DNA of 64,000 nt from Halichoerus grypus (Eukaryota > Chordata > Mammalia > Carnivora > Phocidae): positions 82,424,484 through 82,488,483 of the forward strand of contig NC_135716.1 in assembly GCF_964656455.1 (NCBI RefSeq), read 5' to 3'. The position numbers and the translations under genes are program-made. The notes under the pieces are model-generated. The model worked only from the letters and a program-made list of their open reading frames with translations, ran no database searches and was not told the origin of the DNA. Each line of letters opens with the position of its first letter. Position 1 is the stretch's first letter. Positions 21,056 through 32,351 of this stretch are shown piece after piece.

Positions 21056-22871
21056 TTAGAACACTAGATGTTAGAATTCTATGCAAAAGTGGGGCTGCCG
21101 TGCTAGCGTGATGAAACACATGGGGATCGTGCTCTGCTTTTCGCTGGGGCCTGAGTCTCACTCGCAAAAAGCTTTGGACTCCCTTGCAGTGCTCTCACGC
21201 AGGCACACAACAAAATGCTTCCACCCTCAGGAGCAGCGCTTTTATCTGCAGCTCAGGCTTTCTACCGAGTTTTTCCTTCGAGTTAGGTGGCTGTGTTTAA
21301 GCCTGAACACACACCATGGTCAACGGAACTAGCCCCATAACCATGTAGTGAGTTGAGAGCTGCCCTGTGTACCGGCGTATCTCTCCCCTGATATTACAAA
21401 ATGGAAACCGTCCCCAGGCTCTCAGCCACAGTACACCCTAAACTGCATCGCCCACAGAGAGGTCGACGGTAGCTGAAGCACGGTTTCTCGACAGTGTTGT
21501 TTCTTCGAGTTAGAATGCTAGCTATTAGACTTCCATGCAAAAGTGGGGCTGCCGTGCTAGCCTGATGAAACACATGGGGAGTCGTGTTCTGCCTTTCGCT
21601 GGGGCCTGAGTCTCACTCGCAAAAAGCTTTGGACTCCCTTGCAGTGCTCTCACGCAGGCACACAACAAAATGCTTCCACCCTCAGGTGCAGCTCTTTTAC
21701 CTGCAGCACAGGCTTTCTACCGAGTTTTTCCTTCGAGTTAGGTGGCTGTGTTTAAGCCTGCACACACACCATGGTCAACGGAACTAGCCCCATAACCATG
21801 TAGTGAGTTGAGAGCTGCCCTCTGTACCGGCCTGTCTCTCCCCAGATATTACAAAATGGAAACCGTCCCCAGGCGCTCAGCCACAGTACACCCTAAACTG
21901 CTTCGCCCACAGAGAGGTCGACGGTAGCTAAAGCACGGTTTCTCGACAGTGTTGTTTCTTCGAGTTATAACGCTAGCTATTAGACTTCCATGCAAAAGTG
22001 GTGCTGCCGTGCTACCTTGATGAAACACATGGGGAGTCATGTTCTGCCTTTCGCTGGGGCCTGAGTCTCACTCGCAAAAAGCTTTGGACTCGCTTGCAGT
22101 GCTCTCACGCACACACACAACAAAATGCTGCCACCCTCAGGAGCAGCTGTTTTACCTGCAGCAGAGGCTCTCAACTGATTTTCTCCTTCGAGGTAGGTGG
22201 CTGTGTTTAAGCTGCCACACACACCCTGGGCAACGGTCCTAGCCCCATAACCATGATGTGAGTTGAGAGTTGTCTTCTGTACCGGCCTGTCTCTCCCCCG
22301 AAATTACGATATTGAAACCGCCCCAGGCTCTCAGCCACAGTACACCCTAAACTGCTTCGCCCACAGAGAGGTCGACGGTAGCTAAAGCACGGTTTCTCTA
22401 CAGTGTTGTTTCTTCGAGTTAGAACGCTAGCTATTAGACTTCCATGCAAATGTGGGGCTGCCGTGCTAGCTTGGTCAAACACATGGGGAGTCGTGTTCTG
22501 CCTTTCGCTGGGGCCTGAGTCTCACTCGCAAAAAGCTTTGGACTCCCTTGCAGTGCTCTCACGCACGCACACAACAAAATGCTGCCACCCTCAGGAGCAG
22601 GTGCTTTACCTGAAGCACAGGCTCTCAACCGAGTTTTTCCTTCGAGTTAGGTGGCTTCATTTAAGCATACACACACCCTGGGCAACGGTCCTAGCCCCAT
22701 AAACATGATGTGGGTTGAGAGCTGCCCTCTGTACCGGCCTGTCTCTCCCCCGATATTACGATATTGAAACCGTCCCCAGGCTCTCAGCCATAGTACACCC
22801 TAAACTTCTTCGCCCACAGAGAGGTCGACAGTAGCTAAAGCACGGTTTCTCTACAGTGTTGTTTCTTCCAG
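21056..22871 (+). repeat. A run, 4 units: a1 a1 a2 a3
   Basis: The first three units copy those at 12165-13376 (GGGGATCGTGCTCTGC, CAGGTGCAGC, CAACTGATTTTC). At about 22266 the sequence switches to GAGAGTTGTC and an a3 with GCAGGTGC, like 9.6-10.0 kb and 56.1 kb. The switch lies inside an alpha subunit. Confidence 0.9.
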
Positions 22872-24290
22872 TTAGAAAGGTAGCTATTAGACTTCCATTC
22901 AAAAGTGTGGCCGTAGTTCTAGTTTCATGGAGCAAGTGGGGAGTCGTGTTCTGGCTTCTTTCAGGTCCTGGGTCTCACAAGGAAAATGGTTTTGGACTCA
23001 CTTGCTGTGCACTCACGCATGCACACCACACAATGCGTCCACCCTGAGGCATGGCTATTTTAGGCGAAGCAGGAATTCCCTACAGAGTTGTTCCTTTGAC
23101 TTCGGTGGTTGGCTTATGGCCTGCAGGGACACCCGGGGCAGCGGTACTAGCCTCATAAACAAGAGGTGAGTTGAGAGCTGCCTTCCGCACCGGCCTGTTT
23201 CTCACTCCATTTCACGTATGGGACCCTTTCCTCGGTCTCTCCTACACGAGCACTATACAACTCCTGCGGCTTCAGGAACGGCAATGCTGGCTAAAGCGCA
23301 GTAACACTACAGCATTGATTCTTGGTGTTAGTAGCCTGGTAGGCGAATGAGCTGCAGCTGGGATTCTTTACAGGCTTGTTTCTTCCCAGTCAGTGTCGAG
23401 CACATAGCATTCCAAGCACACATGGAGCAGTAGTGTTAGCTTCAGGTAGCAAGAGCTGAGTCCAGAGGTGCCTTGTGCCCGGACCTATTTCTCCCTTGGT
23501 TTCACGTATGGAACCCGTTCCCCAGGCTCTCAGCCACGGTACTCCGTGTAATGCTTCCTCCGTCTAGAGGTCGACGGTAGCTAAAGCACGGTTTCTCTAC
23601 AGTGTTGTTTCTTCGAGTTAGAACACTAGGTGTTAGATTTCTATGCAAAAGTGGGGCTGCCGTGCTAGCGTGATGAAACACATGGGGAGTCGTGTTCTGC
23701 CTTTCGCTGGGGCCTGAGTCTCACTCGCAAAAAGCTTTGGACTCCCTTACAGTGCTCTCACGCAGGCACACAACAAAATGCTTCCACCCTCAGGAGCAGC
23801 TATTTTACCTGCAGCACAGGCTCTCAACCGCGTTTTTCCTTCGAGTTAGGTGGCTGTGTTTAAGCCTGCACACACACCACAGTCAACGGAACTAGCCCCA
23901 TAACCATGTAGTGCGTTGAGAGCTGCCCTCTGTACCGGCCTCTGTCTCTCCCGATATTACGATATTGAAACCGTCCCCAGGCTCTCAGCCACAGTACACC
24001 CTAAACTGCTTCGCCCACAGAGAGGTCGACGGTAGCTAAAGCACGGTTTCTCTACTGTGTAGTTTCTTCGTGTTAGAACGCTAGCTATTAGACTTCCATG
24101 CAAATGTGGGGCTGCCGTGCTAGCTTGGTCAAACACATGGGGAGTCGTGTTCTGCCTTTCGCTGGGGCCTGAGTCTCACTCGCAAAAAGCTTTGGACTCC
24201 CTTGCAGTGCTCTCACGCACGCACACAACAAAATGCTGCCACCCTCAGGAGCAGCTGCTTTACCTGAAGCACAGGCTCTCAACCGAGTTT
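22262..24290 (+). repeat. Block in three copies: here, about 56052-58080, and from about 62383 to the window end
   Basis: Offsets are 33,790 and 6,331 bp. It covers alpha, a3, B(GGTCCTGG lineage), a1 and most of an a3. The second and third copies share a further stretch to the left, from about 55400 and 61731. Confidence 0.82.
22872..23617 (+). repeat. B unit 11 (Q head)
   Basis: Markers are TTAGAAAGGTAGC, TCAGGTCCTGGG, GACTTCGGTGG, GCAGGGACACCC and TTTCCTCGGTC. The same set is at 56662 and 62993, so this lineage has three copies. Confidence 0.9.
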
Positions 24291-24527
24291 TTCCTTCGAG
24301 TTAGGTGGCTTCATTTAAGCCTGCACACACACCCTGGGCAACGGTCCTAGCCCCATAACCATGATGTGGGTTGAGAGCTGCCTTCTGTACCGGCCTGTCT
24401 CTCCCCCGATATTACGATATTGAAACCGTCCCCAGGCTCTCAGCCACAGTACACCCTAAACTGCTTCGCCCACAGAGAGGTCGACAGTAGCTAAAGCACG
24501 GTTTCTCTACACTGTTGTTTCTTCCAG
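23618..24527 (+). repeat. A run, 2 units: a1 a3
   Basis: The first unit is an a1 with an a2-like stretch (GGCTCTCAACCGCGTTTTTCC) and CACCACAGTCAACGG. It goes directly to a3. The same pair is at 57408-58317. ACACTGTTG occurs in the exit tail here. Confidence 0.9.
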
Positions 24528-25271
24528 TTAGAAAGCTAGCTATTAGACTTCCATTCAAAGTGTGGCCGTAGTTCTAGTTTCATGGAGCAAGTGGGGAGTC
24601 GTGTTCTGGCTTCTTTCAGGGCCTGGGTCTCACAAGGAGAATGGTTTTGGACTCACTTGCTGTGCACTCACGCATGCACACCACACAATGCGTCCACCCT
24701 GAGGCTGGCTATTTTAGCCTAACCAGGAATTCCCTACAGAGTTGTTCCTTTGACTTAGGTGGTTGTCTTATGGCCTGCAGGCACACCCGGGGCAGCGGTA
24801 CTAGCCTCATAAACAGGAGGTGAGTTGAGAGCTGCCTTCCGCACCGGCCTGTTTCTCACTCCATTTCACCTATGGGACCCTTTCCCCGGTCTCTCCTACA
24901 CGAGCACTATACAACTCCTGCGGCTTCAGGAACGGCAATGCTGGCTAAAGCGCAGTAACACTACAGCATTGATTCTTGGTGTTAGTAGCCTGGTAGGCGA
25001 ATGAGCTGCAGCTGGGATTCTTTACAGGCTTGTTTCTTCCCACTCAGTGTCGAGCACATAGCATTCCAAGCACACATGGAGCAGTAGTGTTAGCTTCAGG
25101 TAGCAAGAGCTGAGTCCAGAGGTGCCTTGTGCCCGGACCTATTTCTCCCTTGGTTTCACGTATGGAACCCGTTCCCAAGGCTCTCAGCCACGGTACTCCG
25201 TGTAAGGCTTCCTCCGTCTAGAGGTCGACGGTAGCTAAAGCATGGTTTCTCTACAGTGTTGTTTCTTCGAG
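24528..25271 (+). repeat. B unit 12, Q head joined to H-type body
   Basis: The head is Q type (GTAGTTCTAG, GGAGCAAG), but from CAAGGAGAATGG on it matches the H-type B unit at 28750: GAGGCTGGC, GGTTGTCTTATGG, CACCTATGGG, CCCACTCAGTG, TTCCCAAGG, GTAAGGCTTCC. The switch lies between about 24603 and 24638. CATTCAAAGTG is one base short. Confidence 0.9.
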
Positions 25272-26638
25272 TTAGAACACTAGGTGTTAGACTTCTATGC
25301 AAAAGTGGGGCTGCCGAGCTAGCGTGATGAAACACATGGGGAGTCGTGTTCTGCCTTTCGCTGGGGCCTGAGTCTCACTCGCAAAAAGCTTTGGACTCCC
25401 TTGCAGTGCTCTCACGCAGGCACACAACAAAATGCTTCCACCCTCAGGAGCAGCTCTTTTACCTGCAGCACAGGCTTTCTACCGAGTTTTTCCTTCGAGT
25501 TAGGTGGCTGTGTTTAAGCCTGCACACACACCATGGTCAACGGAACTAGCCCCATAACCATGTAGTGAGTTGAGAGCTGCCCTCTGTACCGGCCTGTCTC
25601 TCCCCAGATATTACAAAATGGAAACCGTCCCCAGGCGCTCAGCCACAGTACACCCTAAACTGCTTCGCCCACAGAGAGGTCGACGGTAGCTAAAGCACGG
25701 TTTCTCGACAGTGTTGTTTCTTCAAGTTAGAACGCTAGCTATTAGACTTCCATGCAAAAGTGGGGCTGCCGAGCTAGCTTGATGAAACACATGGGGAGTC
25801 ATGTTCTGCCTTTCACTGGGGCCTGAGTCTCACTCGCAAAAAGCTTTCGACTCGCTTGCAGTGCTCTCACGCACGCACACAACAAAATGCTGCCACCCTC
25901 AGGAGCAGCTGTTTTACCTGCAGCACAGGCTCTCAACCGAGTTTCTCCTTCGAGGTAGGTGGCTGTGTTTAAGCTGCCACACACACCCTGGGCAACGGTC
26001 CTAGCCCCATAACCATGATGTGAGTTGAGAGCTGCCTTCTATACCGGCCTGTGACTCTCCCCCGATATTACGATATTGAAACCGTCCCCAGGCTCTCAGA
26101 CACAGTACACCCTAAACTGCTTCGCCCACAGAGAGGTCGACGGTAGCTAAAGCACGGTTTCTCTACTGTGTAGTTTCTTCGTGTTAGAACGCTAGCTATT
26201 AGACTTCCATGCAAATGTGGGGCTGCCGTGCTAGCTTGGTCAAACACATGGGGAGTCGTGTTCTGCCTTTCGCTGGGGCCTGAGTCTCACTCGCAAAAAG
26301 CTTTGGACTCCCTTGCAGTGCTCTCACGCACGCACACAACAAAATGCTGCCACCCTCAGGAGCAGCTGCTTTACCTTAAGCACAGGCTCTCAACCGAGTT
26401 TTTCCTTCGAGTTAGGTGGCTTCATTTAAGCCTGCACACACACCCTGGGCAACGGTCCTAGCCCCATAACCATGATGTGGGTTGAGAGCTGCCCTCTGTA
26501 CCGGCCTGTCTCTTCCCCGATATTACGATATTGAAACCGTCCCCAGGCTCTCAGCCACAGTACACCCTAAACTGCTTCGCCCACAGAGAGGTCGACAGTA
26601 GCTAAAGCACGGTTTCTCTACAGTGTTGTTTCTTCCAG
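25272..26638 (+). repeat. A run, 3 units: a1 a2 a3
   Basis: The a1 unit has CTCGACAG and TTCTTCAAG. The a2 unit has GCTTTCGACTCGC, CTTCTATACC and GGCCTGTGACTC. The a3 unit has TACCTTAAGC and CTCTTCCCCG. Confidence 0.9.
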
Positions 26639-27384
26639 TTAGAAAGCTAGCTATGAGACTTCCATTCAAAAGTGTGGCTGTAGTAATACTTTCATGGAAC
26701 ATGTGGGGAGTGATGTTCTGGCTTCTTTCAGGGCCTGGGTCTCACAAGGAAAATGGTTTTGGACTCACTTGCTGTGCACTCACGCATGCACACCACACAA
26801 TGCGTCCACCCTGAGGCCTGGCTATTTTAGCCTAACCAGGAATTCCCTACAGAGTTGTTCCTTTGACTTAGGTGGTTGGCTTATGGCCTGCAGGCACACC
26901 CGGGGCAGCGGTACTAGCCTCATAAACAAGAGGTGAGTTGAGAGCTGCCTTCCGCACCGGCCTGTTTCTCACTCCATTTCACGTATGGGACCCTTTCCCC
27001 GGTCTCTCCTACACGAGCACTATACAACTCCTGCGGCTTCAGGAACGGCAATGCTGGCTAAAGCGCAGTAACACTACAGCATGGATTCTTGGTGTTCGTA
27101 GCCTGGTAGGCGAATTAGCTGCAGCTGGGATTCTTTATAGGCTTGTTTCTTCCCAGTCAGTGTCGAGCACATAGCATTCCAAGGACACATGGAGCAGTAG
27201 TGTTAGCTTCAGGTAGCAAGAGCTGAGTCCAGAGGTGCCTTGTGCCCGGACCTATTTCTCCCTTGGTTTCACGTATGGAACCCGTTCCCCAGGCTCTCAG
27301 CCACGGTACTCCGTGTAATGCTTCCTCAGTCTAGAGGTCGACGGTAGCTAAAGCACGGTTTCTCTACAGTGTTGTTTCTTCGAG
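26639..27384 (+). repeat. B unit 13 (H head)
   Basis: It has CAAGAGGTGAG as in Q-type units, GCATGGATTC, GTTCGTAGCC, GAATTAGC, CCAAGGACAC and CCTCAGTCTAG. The loss of the TGA in GAATTAGC is why a longer spurious reading frame (26938-27174) exists here. Confidence 0.9.
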
Positions 27385-28749
27385 TTAGAACACTAGGTGT
27401 TAGACTTCTATGCAAAAGTGGGGCTGCCGAGCTAGCGTGATGAAACACATGGGGAGTCGTGTTCTGCCTTTCGCTGGGGCCTGAGTCTCACTCGCAAAAA
27501 GCTTTGGACTCCCTTGCAGTGCTCTCACGCAGGCACACAACAAAATGCTTCCACCCTCAGGAGCAGCTCTTTTACCTGCAGCACAGGCTTTCTACCGAGT
27601 TTTTCCTTCGAGTTAGGTGGCTGTGTTTAAGCCTGCACACACACCATGGTCAACGGAACTAGCCCCATAACCATGTAGTGAGTTGAGAGCTGCCCTCTGT
27701 ACCGGCCTGTCTCTCCCCAGATATTACAAAATGGAAACCGCCCCCAGGCGCTCAGCCACAGTACACCCTAAACAGCTTCGCCCACAGAGAGGTCGACGGT
27801 AGCTAAAGCACGGTTTCTCTACAGTGTTGTTTCTTCGAGTTAGAACGCTAGCTATGAGACTTCCATGCAAAAGTGGGGCTGCCGTGCTAGCTTGATGAAA
27901 CACATGGGGAGTCATGTTCTGCCTTTCACTGGGGCCTGAGTCTCACTCGCAAAAAGCTTTCGACTCGCTTGCAGTGCTCTCACGCACGCACACAACAAAA
28001 TGCTGCCACCCTCAGGAGCAGCTGTTTTACCTGCAGCACAGGCTCTCAACCGAGTTTCTCCTTCGAGGTAGGTGGCTGTGTTTAAGCTGCCACACACACC
28101 CTGGGCAACGGTCCTAGCCCTATAACCATGATGTGAGTTGAGAGCTTCCTTCTGTACCGGCCTGTCTCTCCCCCGATATTACGATATTGAAACCGTCCCC
28201 AGGCTCTCAGCCACAGTACACCCTAAACTGCTTCGCCCACAGAGAGGTCGACGGTAGCTAAAGCACGGTTTCTCTACTGTGTAGTTTCTTCGTGTTAGAA
28301 CGCTAGCTATTAGACTTCCATGCAAATGTGGGGCTGCCGTGCTAGCTTGGTCAAACACATGGGGAGTCGTGTTCTGCCTTTCGCTGGGGCCTGAGTCTCA
28401 CTCGCAAAAAGCTTTGGACTCCCTTGCAGTGCTCTCACGCACGCACACAACAAAATGCTGCCACCCTCAGGAGCAGCTGCTTTACCTGAAGCACAGGCTC
28501 TCAACCGAGTTTTTCCTTCGAGTTAGGTGGCTTCATTTAAGCCTGCACACACACCCTGGGCAACGGTCCTAGCCCCATAACCATGATGTGGGTTGAGAGC
28601 TGCCCTCTGTACCGGCCTGTCTCTCCCCCGATATTACGATATTGAAACCGTCCCCAGGCTCTCAGCCACAGTACACCCTAAACCGCTTCGCCCACAGAGA
28701 GGTCGACAGTAGCTAAAGCACGGTTTCTCTACAGTGTTGTTTCTTCCAG
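27385..28749 (+). repeat. A run, 3 units: a1 a2 a3
   Basis: Very close to the next run, 2,110 bp downstream. It differs by AACAGCTTCGC in a1 and by CCCTATAACC and GAGCTTCC in a2. Confidence 0.9.
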
Positions 28750-29494
28750 TTAGAAAGCTAGCTATTAGACTTCCATTCAAAAGTATGGCTGTAGTAATAC
28801 TTTCATGGAACATGTGGGGAGTGATGTTCTGGCTTCTTTCAGGGCCTGGGTCTCACAAGGAGAATGGTTTTGGACTCACTTGCTGTGCACTCACGCATGC
28901 ACACCACACAATGCGTCCACCCTGAGGCTGGCTATTTTAGCCTAACCAGGAATTCCCTACAGAGTTGTTCCTTTGACTTAGGTGGTTGTCTTATGGCCTG
29001 CAGGCACACCCGGGGCAGCGGTACTAGCCTCATAAACAGGAGGTGAGTTGAGAGCTGCCTTCCGCACCGGCCTGTTTCTCACTCCATTTCACCTATGGGA
29101 CCCTTTCCCCGGTCTCTCCTACACGAGCACTATACAACTCCTGCGGCTTCAGGAACGGCAATGCTGGCTAAAGCGCAGTAACACTACAGCATTGATTCTT
29201 GGTGTTAGTAGCCTGGTAGGCGAATGAGCTGCAGCTGGGATTCTTTACAGGCTTGTTTCTTCCCACTCAGTGTCGAGCACATAGCATTCCAAGCACACAT
29301 GGAGCAGTAGTGTTAGCTTCAGGTAGCAAGAGCTGAGTCCAGAGGTGCCTTGTGCCCGGACCTATTTCTCCCTTGGTTTCACGTATGGAACCCGTTCCCA
29401 AGGCTCTCAGCCACGGTACTCCGTGTAAGGCTTCCTCCGTCTAGAGGTCGACGGTAGCTAAAGCACGGTTTCTCTACAGTGTTGTTTCTTCGAG
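28750..29494 (+). repeat. B unit 14 (H head)
   Basis: It has AAGTATGGCTG, GGAGAATGG, GAGGCTGGC (one base short) and CACCTATGGG. The body is nearly the same as that of the unit at 24528. Confidence 0.9.
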
Positions 29495-30859
29495 TTAGAA
29501 CACTAGGTGTTAGACTTCTATGCAAAAGTGGGGCTGCCGAGCTAGCGTGATGAAACACATGGGGAGTCGTGTTCTGCCTTTCGCTGGGGCCTGAGTCTCA
29601 CTCGCAAAAAGCTTTGGACTCCCTTGCAGTGCTCTCACGCAGGCACACAACAAAATGCTTCCACCCTCAGGAGCAGCTCTTTTACCTGCAGCACAGGCTT
29701 TCTACCGAGTTTTTCCTTCGAGTTAGGTGGCTGTGTTTAAGCCTGCACACACACCATGGTCAACGGAACTAGCCCCATAACCATGTAGTGAGTTGAGAGC
29801 TGCCCTCTGTACCGGCCTGTCTCTCCCCAGATATTACAAAATGGAAACCGCCCCCAGGCGCTCAGCCACAGTACACCCTAAACTGCTTCGCCCACAGAGA
29901 GGTCGACGGTAGCTAAAGCACGGTTTCTCTACAGTGTTGTTTCTTCGAGTTAGAACGCTAGCTATGAGACTTCCATGCAAAAGTGGGGCTGCCGTGCTAG
30001 CTTGATGAAACACATGGGGAGTCATGTTCTGCCTTTCACTGGGGCCTGAGTCTCACTCGCAAAAAGCTTTCGACTCGCTTGCAGTGCTCTCACGCACGCA
30101 CACAACAAAATGCTGCCACCCTCAGGAGCAGCTGTTTTACCTGCAGCACAGGCTCTCAACCGAGTTTCTCCTTCGAGGTAGGTGGCTGTGTTTAAGCTGC
30201 CACACACACCCTGGGCAACGGTCCTAGCCCCATAACCATGATGTGAGTTGAGAGCTGCCTTCTGTACCGGCCTGTCTCTCCCCCGATATTACGATATTGA
30301 AACCGTCCCCAGGCTCTCAGCCACAGTACACCCTAAACTGCTTCGCCCACAGAGAGGTCGACGGTAGCTAAAGCACGGTTTCTCTACTGTGTAGTTTCTT
30401 CGTGTTAGAACGCTAGCTATTAGACTTCCATGCAAATGTGGGGCTGCCGTGCTAGCTTGGTCAAACACATGGGGAGTCGTGTTCTGCCTTTCGCTGGGGC
30501 CTGAGTCTCACTCGCAAAAAGCTTTGGACTCCCTTGCAGTGCTCTCACGCACGCACACAACAAAATGCTGCCACCCTCAGGAGCAGCTGCTTTACCTGAA
30601 GCACAGGCTCTCAACCGAGTTTTTCCTTCGAGTTAGGTGGCTTCATTTAAGCCTGCACACACACCCTGGGCAACGGTCCTAGCCCCATAACCATGATGTG
30701 GGTTGAGAGCTGCCCTCTGTACCGGCCTGTCTCTCCCCCGATATTACGATATTGAAACCGTCCCCAGGCTCTCAGCCACAGTACACCCTAAACCGCTTCG
30801 CCCACAGAGAGGTCGACAGTAGCTAAAGCACGGTTTCTCTACAGTGTTGTTTCTTCCAG
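29495..30859 (+). repeat. A run, 3 units: a1 a2 a3
   Basis: This is a clean example of the canonical run. With the B unit before it, it forms the third successive 2.11-kb cassette. The exit tail has AAACCGCTTCGC, shared with the preceding run. Confidence 0.9.
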
Positions 30860-31605
30860 TTAGAAAGCTAGCTATTAGACTTCCATTCAAAAGTATGGCT
30901 GTAGTAATACTTTCATGGAACATGTGGGGAGTGATGTTCTGGCTTCTTTCAGGGCCTGGGTCTCACAAGGAGAATGGTTTTGGACTCACTTGCTGTGCAC
31001 TCACGCATGCACACCACACAATGCGTCCACCCTGAGGCCTGGCTATTTTAGCCTAACCAGGAATTCCCTACAGAGTTGTTCCTTTGACTTAGGTGGTTGT
31101 CTTATGGCCTGCAGGCACACCCGGGGCAGCGGTACTAGCCTCATAAACAGGAGGTGAGTTGAGAGCTGCCTTCCGCACCGGCCTGTTTCTCACTCCATTT
31201 CACCTATGGGACCCTTTCCCCGGTCTCTCCTACACGAGCACTATACAACTCCTGCGGCTTCAGGAACGGCAATGCTGGCTAAAGCGCAGTAACACTACAG
31301 CATTGATTCTTGGTGTTAGTAGCCTGGTAGGCGAATGAGCTGCAGCTGGGATTCTTTATAGGCTTGTTTCTTCCCAGTCAGTGTCGAGCACATAGCATTC
31401 CAAGCAGACATGGAGCACTAGTGTTCGCTTCAGGTAGCAAGAGCTGAGTCCAGAGGTGCCTTGTGCCCGGACCTATTTCTCCCTTGGTTTCACGTATGGA
31501 ACCCGTTCCCCAGGCTCTCAGCCACGGTACTCCGTGTAATGCTTCCTCCGTCTAGAGGTCGACAGTAGCTAAAGCACGGTTTCTCTACAGTGTTGTTTCT
31601 TCCAG
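30860..31605 (+). repeat. B unit 15 (H head), followed directly by another B unit
   Basis: The gamma part has TTTATAGGC, GCAGACATGGAGCACTAG and GTGTTCGC, close to the gamma at 54.6 kb. It does not end in TTCTTCGAG leading to TTAGAACAC. Instead its tail is GTCGACAGTAGC and TTCTTCCAG, the tail of an a3 unit, and the next B unit starts at once. Confidence 0.92.
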
Positions 31606-32351
31606 TTAGAAAGCTAGCTATTAGACTTCCATTCAAAAGTATGGCTGTAGTAATACTTTCATGGAACATGTGGGGAGTGATGTTCTGGCTTCTTTCAGGG
31701 CCTGGGTCTCACAAGGAGAATGGTTTTGGACTCACTTGCTGTGCACTCACGCATGCACACCACACAATGCGTCCACACATAGGCCTGGCTATTTTAGCCT
31801 ATCCAGGAATTCCCTACAGAGTTGTTCCTTTGACTTAGGTGGTTGTCTTATGGCCTGCAGGCACACCCGGGGCAGCGGTACTAGCCTCATAAACAGGAGG
31901 TGAGTTGAGACCTGCCTTCCGCACCGGCCTGTTTCTCACTCCATTTCACCTATGGGACCCTTTCCCCGGTCTCTCCTACACGAGCACTATACAACTCCTG
32001 CGGCTTCAGGAACGGCAATGCTGGCTAAAGCGCAGTAACACTACAGCATGGATTCTTGGTGTTAGTAGCCTGGTAGGCGAATGAGCTGCAGCTGGGATTC
32101 TTTACAGGCTTGTTTCTTCCCACTCAGTGTCGAGCACATAGCATTCCAAGCACACATGGAGCAGTAGTGTTAGCTTCAGGTAGCAAGAGCTGAGTCCAGA
32201 GGTGCCTTGTGCCCGGACCTATTTCTCCCTTGGTTTCACGTATGGAACCCGTTCCCCAGGCTCTCAGCCACGGTACTCCGTGTAAGGCTTCCTCCGTCTA
32301 GAGGTCGACGGTAGCTAAAGCACGGTTTCTCTACAGTGTTGTTTCTTCGAG
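31606..32351 (+). repeat. B unit 16 (H head), directly behind B unit 15
   Basis: Private changes are CCACACATAGGCC, CCTATCCAGG and GAGACCTGCC. Gamma has CCCACTCAGTG and GTAAGGCTTCC as in the units at 24528 and 28750, so its two ends have different nearest relatives. Confidence 0.92.

Larger units (their letters stand above)
24528..30859 (+). repeat. Tandem higher-order repeat, period about 2,110 bp, three cassettes B-a1-a2-a3
   Basis: Cassettes start at 24528, 26639 and 28750. Cassettes two and three agree best in the A run, while cassettes one and three agree best in the B body. Homogenisation has therefore not followed simple nearest-neighbour order. Related single cassettes stand at 5544, 17000 and 58318. 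Confidence 0.85.
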
